From EB88 sp965199135 (GTDB lineage: Bacteria; Acidobacteriota; Terriglobia; Terriglobales; Acidobacteriaceae), in contig OZ240685.1 of NCBI GenBank assembly GCA_965199135.1, positions 2,604,001 through 2,668,000 of the forward strand: a stretch of DNA of 64,000 nt. Direction: 5' to 3'. Below the pieces are notes generated by a model. That model ran no database searches and had not been told where the DNA came from. It saw only the letters and a program-made list of their open reading frames with translations. A program made the translations under genes and the position numbers. Shown piece after piece: positions 32,767 to 40,738 of this stretch (its first letter is position 1; each line of letters begins with the position of its first letter).

Positions 32767-34296
32767 ATGGCGACGATCTCTCAAATTCAGCCCGGAACCT
32801 ACGGTTTTCCCCTCTCCCTGCGCAAGCAGTATGGCAACTACATCGGCGGCAAGTGGATGGCGCCCTCCTCCGGCGAGTACTTCGACAATGTGACGCCTGT
32901 GACCGGGCAGACCCTGTGCTCGATCCCGCGCTCGAACGCTGCGGATGTGAACCTGGCGCTTGATGCAGCGCATGCGGCCAAGGGCGCATGGGGCCGCACC
33001 TCGCCAGCCGAGCGCAGCCGCATGCTGGCTCGTATCGCCGACCGCATGGAAGAAAACCTCGAGATGCTCGCAACGGTCGAGACCTGGGACAACGGCAAGC
33101 CGCTGCGCGAGACGATGGCTGCTGATCTGCCGCTCGCGATTGACCACTTCCGCTACTTCGCCGGGGTGATCCGCGCGCAGGAGGGCGGCATCTCGCAACT
33201 CGATGACACCACCGTCGCCTACCACTACCATGAGCCTCTCGGGGTCATTGGGCTGATCATTCCCTGGAACTTCCCGATCCTGATGGCTACCTGGAAGCTT
33301 GCGCCTGCGCTCGCAGCCGGCAATGCGGTTGTCCTCAAGCCAGCAGAGCAGACGCCACTCTCGATCCTGGTGTTGATGGAGTTGATCGAGGACATCCTGC
33401 CGGCAGGCGTGCTTAACATTGTGAATGGCTTTGGACTTGAAGCAGGCAAGCCACTCGCTTCAAGCCCGCGCATCCAGAAAGTCGCCTTCACCGGCGAGAC
33501 CACGACCGGCCGCCTGATCATGCAATACGCCTCGCAGAACATCATCCCGGTTACGCTCGAGCTTGGCGGCAAGAGCCCGAACATCTTCTTCTCCGACGTT
33601 CTGAGCGCGGACGACGCGTTCTTTGACAAGTCGCTCGAAGGCTTCGCGATGTTCGCGCTCAACCAGGGCGAGGTCTGCACCTGCCCCTCGCGCGCGCTGA
33701 TCCAGGAGTCGATCTATGACCAGTTCATGGAGCGGGCGCTTGCCCGTGTGAAGGCCATCCAGGGGGGCAACCCGCTCGACAAGGCAACGATGATCGGCGC
33801 ACAGGCGTCGAGCGAGCAGATGGAGAAGATCCTCTCCTACATCGATATCGGCAAGCAGGAAGGCGCAGAGGTGTTGACGGGCGGCAAGCGGGCCGAGCTT
33901 GACGGCGACCTGAAGGACGGCTTCTATGTCGAGCCGACAGTCTTTCGGGGCAACAACAAGATGCGCATCTTCCAGGAGGAAATCTTCGGCCCGGTGGTGT
34001 CGGTGACGACCTTCCACGACGAAGACGAGGCGCTCGCGCTCGCCAACGACACGCTGTATGGCCTAGGCGCGGGCCTGTGGACACGCGACATCAACCGCGC
34101 CTTCCGCATGGGCCGCGGCATCCAGGCGGGCCGTGTCTGGACGAACTGTTATCACCTGTACCCAGCGCACGCAGCATTTGGCGGGTACAAGCAGTCGGGC
34201 ATCGGGCGCGAGAATCACAAGATGATGCTTGAGCATTACCAGCAGACGAAAAACCAGCTGATCTCCTACAGCCCGGACAAGCTCGGCTTCTTCTAG
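32767..34296 (+). CDS. aldB: NAD-dependent aldehyde dehydrogenase, AldB/ExaC type
   Basis: 509 residues, colinear with E. coli AldB from the N-terminus (QPGTYGFPLSLRKQYGNYIG; VTPVTGQTLC) to the C-terminus (KMMLEHYQQTKNQLISYSPD). The catalytic motif NQGEVCTCPSRA places the nucleophile at Cys304, with the paired Cys306 typical of this subgroup; VTLELGGKSPN holds the general base. It oxidises acetaldehyde and other short aldehydes from alcohols to acids. AAGGAG lies 8 bases before the ATG at 32767; the longer frame upstream is antisense to ychF and not real. The DUF779 gene downstream is its usual partner. Confidence 0.94.
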   Translation: MATISQIQPGTYGFPLSLRKQYGNYIGGKWMAPSSGEYFDNVTPVTGQTLCSIPRSNAADVNLALDAAHAAKGAWGRTSPAERSRMLARIADRMEENLEMLATVETWDNGKPLRETMAADLPLAIDHFRYFAGVIRAQEGGISQLDDTTVAYHYHEPLGVIGLIIPWNFPILMATWKLAPALAAGNAVVLKPAEQTPLSILVLMELIEDILPAGVLNIVNGFGLEAGKPLASSPRIQKVAFTGETTTGRLIMQYASQNIIPVTLELGGKSPNIFFSDVLSADDAFFDKSLEGFAMFALNQGEVCTCPSRALIQESIYDQFMERALARVKAIQGGNPLDKATMIGAQASSEQMEKILSYIDIGKQEGAEVLTGGKRAELDGDLKDGFYVEPTVFRGNNKMRIFQEEIFGPVVSVTTFHDEDEALALANDTLYGLGAGLWTRDINRAFRMGRGIQAGRVWTNCYHLYPAHAAFGGYKQSGIGRENHKMMLEHYQQTKNQLISYSPDKLGFF

Positions 34297-34456
34297 AGAG
34301 CTTGGCGGGCGCGTTTGCCTTCACAGAGGAGGCTTCCCGTTGGTCGCATTTGCCGGCCAGCGGGAGGCCAACAAAAAGCCGGACCGGGAGCATCAAGCCG
34401 ACCGCTACGGAGCCGCCGCTCGCCGCGCAGGCGGATCGTCCGGCAGGATACACGCG

Positions 34457-34831
34457 ATGAATCTACCAGAGCAGGTGCTGCGCACCGAGGCCGCCGAGCA
34501 GTTGATGGAGACGCTCTCGCGCCGTCACGGCCCGCTGATGTTTCACCAGTCAGGCGGCTGCTGCGACGGGAGCTCGCCCATGTGCTATCCGCTGGGCGAG
34601 TTCCTGGTCGGGGACAGCGACATTCTTGTTGCGATGCTGGGTGAGACGCCCTTCTACATGAGCCGGAGCCAGTTCGAGTACTGGAAGCACACGCAGCTGA
34701 TCCTCGACGTGGTCCCCGGGCGTGGCGGTATGTTTTCGCTTGAGGGATCTGAGGGTGTGCGGTTCCTGATCCGCTCGCGGGTGTTCACCGACGCCGAGAT
34801 CGGCGCTCTGCGCGCGGCGTCGAAGATCTAG
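34457..34831 (+). CDS. DUF779 protein, aldehyde dehydrogenase partner
   Basis: 124 residues. The family core is visible: LMFHQSGGCCDGSSPMCYP, GEFLVGDSDILVA and GETPFYMSRSQFEYWKHTQL, ending DVVPGRGGMFSLEGSEGVRF. The clustered cysteines suggest metal or redox chemistry. DUF779 genes are found next to acetaldehyde dehydrogenase genes in many proteobacteria and acidobacteria, as here, but the biochemical role is not established to my knowledge. The ATG at 34457 follows AGGA; an in-frame ATG at 34340 would add a basic, unconserved leader. About 160 bp separate it from aldB, and co-transcription is likely. Confidence 0.85.
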   Translation: MNLPEQVLRTEAAEQLMETLSRRHGPLMFHQSGGCCDGSSPMCYPLGEFLVGDSDILVAMLGETPFYMSRSQFEYWKHTQLILDVVPGRGGMFSLEGSEGVRFLIRSRVFTDAEIGALRAASKI

Positions 34832-34840
34832 CACGCTACA

Positions 34841-34864
34841 ATCCTCACGAAAGCGGGTGAGGAT
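34841..34864 (+). promoter_or_regulatory. Hairpin burying the fcl ribosome-binding site
   Basis: ATCCTCAC (34841-34848) pairs perfectly with GTGAGGAT (34857-34864) around an 8-nt loop. The 3' arm contains the GAGGA Shine-Dalgarno of the GDP-fucose synthase gene, whose ATG is at 34868. In a read-through mRNA this would mask the ribosome site unless opened. The regulatory role is inferred. Confidence 0.5.
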
Positions 34865-34867
34865 CCT

Positions 34868-35833
34868 ATGCAGCGAGACGCGCGAATCTATGTGGCAGGG
34901 CACCGAGGGCTGGTCGGTTCGGCAATCTGCCGGGAACTGGCGACGCAGGGCTTCTGCAACGTCACCACGCGGACACGCGCCGAGGTAGACCTGGCGGACT
35001 GGGTCGCGGTTCGATCCTTCTTCGAGGAGGCGCGGCCCGCCTATGTCTTCCTCGCAGCAGCGAAGGTCGGCGGCATCCTGGCCAACCAGACGTACCCCGC
35101 AGAGTTTCTGCGCGAGAATCTACTGATCCAGAACAACGTCCTCGAGATGAGCCGGCAGGCCGGCGTCACGCGGCTGCTGTTTCTCGGCTCCAGCTGTATC
35201 TATCCAAAGTTCGCAGAGCAGCCGATTCGTGAAGAGTCTCTGCTGACCGGCCTGCTCGAGCCCACAAACCAGCCGTATGCAATCGCCAAGATAGCCGGCG
35301 TGGAAACCTGCTCGGCTTATAACCGGCAGTACGGAACGAGCTATCTTGCAGCCATGCCGACAAACCTATACGGGCCGAACGATCACTTCGACCTCCAGAA
35401 CTCGCATGTGCTCCCGGCACTGTTACGCAAAGTCGCCGAGGCAAAGAAGCAGGGGCGCGGGCATGTGGAGGTCTGGGGAAGCGGTACCCCGCGGCGTGAG
35501 CTGCTGTACTCGGCAGACATGGCCGAGGCGTGCGTGTACCTGATGAACCTCTCGGACGACGCCTTTGCTGCGTTTCTCGAGCAAGATGGGCCGCCCCTGA
35601 TCAATATCGGGACCGGCGAAGATATTTCGATCCGCGACCTGGCGGAGCTGATCTGCCGGATCGTCGGGTATACCGGCGAGCTTGTGTTCGATCGATCAAA
35701 GCCCGATGGCACGCCGCGAAAGCTGCTCGATGGGAGCCGGCTGCGCGCGCTCGGCTGGCAGGCGCATACCACGCTTGAGGATGGGATTGCGCGGACATGG
35801 AAGGCCTACCAGGAACATGCGCTTCCAGGCTAA
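34868..35833 (+). CDS. fcl: GDP-L-fucose synthase
   Basis: 321 residues, extended short-chain dehydrogenase. It converts GDP-4-keto-6-deoxy-D-mannose to GDP-L-fucose by epimerisation and NADPH reduction, for exopolysaccharide or LPS. The Rossmann loop is YVAGHRGLVGSAICREL. The catalytic residues fall in FLGSSCIYPK (Ser) and PYAIAKIAG (Tyr137, Lys141). AAAKVGGI and PTNLYGPNDHFD are family blocks. The expected partner GDP-mannose 4,6-dehydratase is not in the window. It may be cotranscribed with DUF779, 36 bp upstream, although a hairpin covers its ribosome-binding site. Confidence 0.94.
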   Translation: MQRDARIYVAGHRGLVGSAICRELATQGFCNVTTRTRAEVDLADWVAVRSFFEEARPAYVFLAAAKVGGILANQTYPAEFLRENLLIQNNVLEMSRQAGVTRLLFLGSSCIYPKFAEQPIREESLLTGLLEPTNQPYAIAKIAGVETCSAYNRQYGTSYLAAMPTNLYGPNDHFDLQNSHVLPALLRKVAEAKKQGRGHVEVWGSGTPRRELLYSADMAEACVYLMNLSDDAFAAFLEQDGPPLINIGTGEDISIRDLAELICRIVGYTGELVFDRSKPDGTPRKLLDGSRLRALGWQAHTTLEDGIARTWKAYQEHALPG

Positions 35834-35867
35834 GGCGTCCCCACCTTTGATTTGAGAGGGGGACGCC
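35834..35867. terminator. Hairpin between convergent fcl and NagX-like gene
   Basis: GGCGTCCCC (35834-35842) and GGGGACGCC (35859-35867) form a perfect 9-bp stem with a 16-nt loop directly after the fcl stop. No U-tract follows. Likely a shared end signal. Confidence 0.5.
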
Positions 35868-35903
35868 GCGAGTCTCCAGCACCAATGCGTGTTCGCTCAC
35901 CCG

Positions 35904-37142
35904 TCAGACCTTGAGGAAGATTCGCCTGCGGTAGAGCACGGCCATCGGGATCCAGCACACCAGCACGTACGCAAGCGAGTACACGAGCGACGCGAACACC
36001 TGGTCGGGAATTGCGTGCGCGAATACCCGGTAGATCGCCTGCTGCGCCGAGAGGCCAGAGCTCATGCGGATCGTCCCGAGCGCTGCCGCGAGCAGCTCCG
36101 AGAGCACGTAGGCGCTGATCGCGTTCATGCCGAAGACCAGCAGTGGGGTCGCGTACCACGGTCGCGTGGGCTCGTCCCCCGCATCCGGCCGGGATACGTC
36201 GGCAATCCACAATGCAAGCGCCAGCAAAACGAGGCTGCAGCCTCCTGCAAAGAGCACATAGGAGCTCGTCCAGAGCTTCTTGTTGATGGGGAAGGTCGTA
36301 TTCCAGAGACCGCCGAGCAGCAGGCAGGAAACGCCGGCCACGGCGATCCCACGTGCCTTCGCTCCGATCGAGCGGGCTGTGCGCAGCCAGATGCCGGTGA
36401 GCAGGCCGAGGAGCGTTGTTCCCAGAGCGGGCAGCGTGCTGAGAAGCCCTTCGGGGTCGCGGGTGTGCTCGTAGAGGTGGGGGGCTGAGAAGATCTGCCG
36501 ATCCAGCCACGCCGTGAGATTGCCGTCCCGGTCGAGCAACGGTACACCGTGCGTCGGGACCCCGTACCCCGGAACCGGAACAAAGCGCATCAGGAGCCAG
36601 TAGCCGCCGAGCGCGCCCACAAAGAGCAGCAGCTTGCTCCGCCAGCCGGGGCTGAGCAGGTAGAGGCTGGCTACCACCAAGTAGCAGACTGCGATGCGCG
36701 GCAGCACGCCGTAGAAGCGCATGGTGGCGAGATGAAAGAGGGGAAAGCTGTTGACCAGAAGGCCCAGCAAGTAGAGCGTGATGCTGCGTTGCACCACATG
36801 CCGGAAGAGCAGGGCCCGCTCGGCGCCACGGGCCAGGCGCGTCTCCATCGAGAGCACAGTGGAGATCCCAACCAGGAAGAGAAAGGTAGGGAAGACCAGG
36901 TCCGTCGGCGTGAAGCCGTTCCAGTAGGCATGCTTCAGCGCCCAGTAGGCGTGCTGCTCATCCCCGTTGTCGTTGACAAGGATCATGAAGCCGATGGTGA
37001 GCCCGCGCAGAAGGTCGATAGAGAGAAGCCGACCTCCCTTTGCTCCGGAACGGACCTTGTCCGTTCGCTGGGACGGCAGCGCCGTCGCTGTGGATTCTGT
37101 CAAAAAGCTCCTCCGGTCTGCACTAGCAAAGGGTGTTGCCAT
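35904..37142 (-). CDS. Membrane acyltransferase, NagX/HGSNAT-like (DUF5009)
   Basis: About 412 residues with ten or so membrane helices. The N-terminal signature RLLSIDLLRGLTIGFMILVN, the loop ALKHAYWNGFTPTDLVFPTF and LFLVGISTVLSM match the heparan-alpha-glucosaminide N-acetyltransferase/NagX family. NagX is thought to be a sugar-related inner-membrane protein that acetylates or transports amino sugars. The start is uncertain: the ATG at 37142 leaves a 38-residue basic leader, an earlier ATG at 37226 adds 28 more, and neither has a Shine-Dalgarno. It is divergent from the glycosyltransferase gene. Substrate unknown. Confidence 0.82.
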   Translation of the reverse strand: MATPFASADRRSFLTESTATALPSQRTDKVRSGAKGGRLLSIDLLRGLTIGFMILVNDNGDEQHAYWALKHAYWNGFTPTDLVFPTFLFLVGISTVLSMETRLARGAERALLFRHVVQRSITLYLLGLLVNSFPLFHLATMRFYGVLPRIAVCYLVVASLYLLSPGWRSKLLLFVGALGGYWLLMRFVPVPGYGVPTHGVPLLDRDGNLTAWLDRQIFSAPHLYEHTRDPEGLLSTLPALGTTLLGLLTGIWLRTARSIGAKARGIAVAGVSCLLLGGLWNTTFPINKKLWTSSYVLFAGGCSLVLLALALWIADVSRPDAGDEPTRPWYATPLLVFGMNAISAYVLSELLAAALGTIRMSSGLSAQQAIYRVFAHAIPDQVFASLVYSLAYVLVCWIPMAVLYRRRIFLKV

Positions 37143-37474
37143 GGAAGCACCCAACCGCGCTGCTTGTAAACCACTGAGTGCACAAGCCTGAGGCGCCGGA
37201 CCTGCCTGGGGCGAAAAGCTACCCATATAATTGCCGGAATGATCCCGTTCCTCCTTTGATCGCGACGAGGGTCCGCTTCGGCCCCACGGCCGTTCGGCTG
37301 CGGTTTCCCCTGCCGCGTGCTGTAGCGACGAGACTGAGAGCGCTCCGCTGAGCGTTCACGGACACCGTTTGCCCGCTGTCTGCTCCGTTGCCACCCCGGG
37401 CAGAGACAGACCGGCGCACACACCTGCCCGAGGCGGACGGCCCGGCAGAATCACCCGCTTGAAGGAAAGTCACA

Positions 37475-39295
37475 ATGTCGTACACGAACGCGCCGGCCCC
37501 GCCTCAAACCCCCGCCTCCTCCCGCAGCTTTCTGGACCACCTCTTTCTCCCGGAAGACCAGCCTCGCCGCTGGGGGATTGCCGAGTCGCTCCTTCTGCTG
37601 GTGTGGTTTGCCGTCGCCATCTACGCGGTGCACCAGCATGCGCCCTGGGCCGATGAAGAACAGGCCTGGATGCTCGCCGGAGGCGTGAGCTGGAAGACGC
37701 TGTTTACGCACAGCCTTCATTACGAGGGGACTGGCGGCCTCTGGCATGCCTTCCTCAAGGTGCTACAGGCGCTGCATGTTTCGTTCAGCACGATGCGCTG
37801 GTTTGTGGTGGCTATCCAGGGTGCTGCCATGGCTGTGCTGCTGCGTTTCGCGCCATTTCCGCGACTGGTGCGATTCCTGCTTCCGTTTACGTTCTTCCTG
37901 CTCTACCAGGACACGGTAGTTGCGCGCTCCTACTGCCTGTTCGCAATCCTGGTGTTTCCGGCGGCGGTGCTGTTGCGCTCCGCACGGCCGCGCCCACTGC
38001 TGCTGGCGGTGCTGCTGGGCCTGATGGCCAATCTCTCGGTGCATGGGGCCATCGCGTCGGGCGGCCTCGCCATCGCGGCGCTCCTGCTCTGGCGTGGACG
38101 CCTCATGCGCGCGATCCCAGCCGTGCTGCTCCTGTTGCTGCTCTGGGCCGGTGCCGTAGCGACCATGATCCCGGCCCCGGATATCGACTATGCCGCGGGG
38201 AATAACATCCAGCGGTCCATCGCCCGGATCGAGAAGCAGGTGGGGCTCAAGGCTCCTGCGCACGGAACCGCGGCTGCCGCACCTGCACCGGCGAACGCCC
38301 CGGAGCCTGACCGGCATGGACTCAGCAAGGGGCGTCGCCGCTTCGATCGCTCGATCGCGGTCCTCACTTACCCGCTCTCGGTCTTCCGTTCGCTCGCGCT
38401 CCTGCTGGTCGCCGCGCTGATTGCCCAGGCAGTGCTGCAGCAGCGGCGGCCACTACCATCCGTTGAGGCGGAGCTAGGGGATGCGGGCTCACTCGGCTGG
38501 ATCGGGCTCGTGCCTTACGGCCTGATGGTGCTGGTGTTTACCTCGCTGTATCTTGCGCCGCGCCATGTCGGCATGGTGCTTACCGGCTTTGTTGTTTCGG
38601 CGTGGCTTACCTGGCCTTCGGCTCACGCGCTTCGAGGGCGTCGCCGCCCGTTGCAGCTTGCGACCACAGGACTCTTTGCCCTGGTTTGCCTGGTGCAGAT
38701 TACCTGGAGTTTTCATGCGATCCGAGAGGAGCGCCGGCTGCTGTATGCCCCGGGCAGAATGACAGCCGACTACCTGCGTTCGCAGGGTGTGGGTTCAGCA
38801 GGCTCAGAGAAGACGCTGGCCGGCTACTACTACTACAGCATCGACCCGCTGTTGTACTTCCCGACAAACATCTACAGCAACCAGCCGCCGCATCGTTACT
38901 GGTACTGGAGCACGATGATGCGTCACTACGGCTCCGTGGAAGCGACGCTAGCCGCGCATCCTGACTTCATCGTGCTCGGTGGCTATGACAGCGGCCATGA
39001 TGCCGAGATCACACGTGACTGGGAAGCTAACACCCCACCCGAGCCCGGAGTTACGCTAAATGACAGCTTCTTCATCGCGCGTTACTTCGAGGATCATGGC
39101 TACCATGTAACTCACGTCTTCTGTGGACACAGCTGGATGCGCTCCACCTATGCTGAATTGTTGTGTAACACGGTGCTTGAGCCTGTAACGCCGGGCGCAC
39201 TCACAGCATTGGATACTGTTGTGCATACGTCCTATCATCGTGTGCGAAAGAGCTACTCGGCGAAGCGAGCTCGGTCCGGCCAGAGTTACCCCTGA
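37475..39295 (+). CDS. Membrane protein of GT-C/GT39-like glycosyltransferase type
   Basis: 606 residues. About ten helices fill the first 420 residues, then a soluble C-terminal domain. The first extracytoplasmic loop carries PWADEEQAWMLAGG, the acidic DE pair that marks GT-C enzymes using lipid-linked sugars. A Pro/Ala-rich loop (about 265-285) and a large polar C-terminal region (YYYYSIDPLLYFPTNIYS) follow. AAGGAAAG lies upstream of the ATG. The nearby fucose-nucleotide and NagX-like genes suggest a role in cell-surface glycan assembly, but neither donor nor acceptor is known. A family of uncertain function is the honest alternative. Confidence 0.72.
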   Translation: MSYTNAPAPPQTPASSRSFLDHLFLPEDQPRRWGIAESLLLLVWFAVAIYAVHQHAPWADEEQAWMLAGGVSWKTLFTHSLHYEGTGGLWHAFLKVLQALHVSFSTMRWFVVAIQGAAMAVLLRFAPFPRLVRFLLPFTFFLLYQDTVVARSYCLFAILVFPAAVLLRSARPRPLLLAVLLGLMANLSVHGAIASGGLAIAALLLWRGRLMRAIPAVLLLLLLWAGAVATMIPAPDIDYAAGNNIQRSIARIEKQVGLKAPAHGTAAAAPAPANAPEPDRHGLSKGRRRFDRSIAVLTYPLSVFRSLALLLVAALIAQAVLQQRRPLPSVEAELGDAGSLGWIGLVPYGLMVLVFTSLYLAPRHVGMVLTGFVVSAWLTWPSAHALRGRRRPLQLATTGLFALVCLVQITWSFHAIREERRLLYAPGRMTADYLRSQGVGSAGSEKTLAGYYYYSIDPLLYFPTNIYSNQPPHRYWYWSTMMRHYGSVEATLAAHPDFIVLGGYDSGHDAEITRDWEANTPPEPGVTLNDSFFIARYFEDHGYHVTHVFCGHSWMRSTYAELLCNTVLEPVTPGALTALDTVVHTSYHRVRKSYSAKRARSGQSYP

Positions 39296-39656
39296 ATGTC
39301 CCACGTCACCTAAGATGGGTGACCTTCGCCGTAACCGCATGAGGTCACCCGAAAGTCGTAGCTAGTGGTGACATGTGAGCGGCAGCGTCCTGCTGAAATG
39401 CGTGATAATAAAAGCTCTAGAAGCTGGCATGTAACCGATAACATACTCGGAATTGCCGGCGCATCTGCGTCTACGAAGCCCATCTCCCTCTCCTGAGTCA
39501 TTCAGCGATCGCTAACATTTCCTATCATGGAAGCGATAATGAGGAAATACTTATAGCCAAAGTCTGTGCGCTGAGTTACTGTCTGCCTCAAGTCTTACTT
39601 TTATTCAGGAACGGCTGCTAACTCGCGAGAGGGAGTGTCCGTATGCGAGGAAAGCC
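39296..39656. other. 361-bp intergenic region upstream of the Crp/Fnr gene
   Basis: No gene seen. The left part holds alternating GTCACC/GGTGAC segments that can pair in several ways (listed separately). Further right are a perfect 10-bp palindrome AGCGATCGCT (39504-39513) and short arms ATTTCCT/AGGAAAT (39517-39523 with 39542-39548). The regulator's own promoter probably lies in the AT-richer right third, about 39540-39610. Confidence 0.5.
39305..39371. repeat. Alternating inverted repeats GTCACC / GGTGAC
   Basis: The hexamer appears as GTCACC at 39305, GGTGAC at 39318, GTCACC at 39344 and GGTGAC at 39366. The second and third extend to a perfect 9-bp pair, GGGTGACCT (39317-39325) and AGGTCACCC (39342-39350). 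Mutually exclusive hairpins result. It could end the glycosyltransferase transcript or bind a protein. Confidence 0.55.
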
Positions 39657-40418
39657 ATGGTGCAGGCGCCACAGGTTAACCGTTTCTTGTCGTCCCTTTC
39701 TCCGGAAGCGCTGAAGCGGCTCCTGCTTCATGCAACGGCTGTTGACTTACCGGTGAATACCACTCTGTACAAGGCAGAGGAAACTCCGCGACACGCATAC
39801 TTCCTGACCGCGGGCATTGCTTCCGTGGTGATGTCCATGGAGGATGGCGGCATCGCCGAGGTCGGAATCATCGGCCACGAAGGCGTGATCGGCAGCATGC
39901 ATCTGCTGGGCGACGGGCGAGACCCAACCAGCTGCTTTATGCAGACCCCCGGAGCGGCGTTGCGGATCCCGTTCTCCGGCTTACAACAGGCGTTTCTCAG
40001 CTCCGACGAGGTGCGGGCACGTGTTCTCGAATTCGTGCAGCAGCAGTCGCAGGCATTGAGCCAGATCGCGAGCTGCAATCGCTTGCACGAGGCAGAGGCG
40101 CGGCTGGCTCACTGGCTCCTGATGGTGCAGGATCGAACCCAGGCCAGCGTCTTCGGCTTCACGCAGGAGGTGCTGGCAGTCATGCTGGGGGCGGGTCGAC
40201 CGACGGTTGCTGTCGCGGCCGGAGCCCTGCAGCGCAATGGGCTTATCGAGTATCACCGCGGGCGCATGAAGATCGTGGACCGCAAGCGGCTGGAGCACGC
40301 CTCCTGCAGCTGCTACCAGGTCACGCAGCAGCTCTACGCGAACCTGTACAAGCGCAGTGTTGTGGATCGCCGGGGATGGCAGAACGCGGGTGCCGTGCCG
40401 CGGGCGGCGGTGATGTAG
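39657..40418 (+). CDS. Crp/Fnr-family transcriptional regulator
   Basis: 253 residues. The N-terminal cyclic-nucleotide-binding-like beta barrel spans about 10-120 (YKAEETPRHAYFLTAGIASV; IGHEGVIGSMHLLG). A dimer helix and a C-terminal winged helix follow (FTQEVLAVMLGAGRPTVAVA; LQRNGLIEYHRGRMKIVDRK). The barrel lacks the FNR cysteine cluster at the N-terminus and the Arg-Ser pair for cAMP is not evident, so the ligand is unknown. Similar proteins in Acidobacteria and Alphaproteobacteria are poorly studied. GAGGAAAG precedes the ATG. A Cys-x-Cys pair (SCSCYQ, near 215) sits in the C-terminal tail. Confidence 0.88.
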   Translation: MVQAPQVNRFLSSLSPEALKRLLLHATAVDLPVNTTLYKAEETPRHAYFLTAGIASVVMSMEDGGIAEVGIIGHEGVIGSMHLLGDGRDPTSCFMQTPGAALRIPFSGLQQAFLSSDEVRARVLEFVQQQSQALSQIASCNRLHEAEARLAHWLLMVQDRTQASVFGFTQEVLAVMLGAGRPTVAVAAGALQRNGLIEYHRGRMKIVDRKRLEHASCSCYQVTQQLYANLYKRSVVDRRGWQNAGAVPRAAVM

Positions 40419-40424
40419 GGAGAC

Positions 40425-40661
40425 TTACTTCGTAGCTGGGGAGTTGGTGGCCGCGGCCCGCTGGGTGGCCTCGTATTCGGCGATCAGCTCGCCCACGCTT
40501 GCGATCTTCTGCGTCAGGCTCATGATCTGCAGCCGGATGCGCTCACCTGACGCTGGTTCTTCGGTCTGATGCTCGCAACGAGCTTTTTCCGAGATCAGGT
40601 TGGCAAGAAACTGCTTCTGTTTCTCGTACTGCCGCGGCTTCCAGCCAGCTGTAAAGGGCAT
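40425..40661 (-). CDS. Small hypothetical protein, helical
   Basis: 78 residues, predicted by eye to be largely helical with a charged heptad-like pattern (QKQFLANLISEKARCEHQTE; RIRLQIMSLTQKIASVGELI). No signal peptide or membrane span. Its stop lies 6 bp from the stop of the convergent Crp/Fnr gene. No Shine-Dalgarno is visible. I do not recognise the family. The reading frame fits the local codon pattern (A/T-poor third positions), which supports it as a real gene. Confidence 0.55.
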   Translation of the reverse strand: MPFTAGWKPRQYEKQKQFLANLISEKARCEHQTEEPASGERIRLQIMSLTQKIASVGELIAEYEATQRAAATNSPATK

Positions 40662-40738
40662 GGATTTAGTGTAGCAACAGCGTCATGCGGGCGCTGTCAT
40701 CCAGCGAACCTACAGATGCCGGCGCAGCCAGGCAGCAG

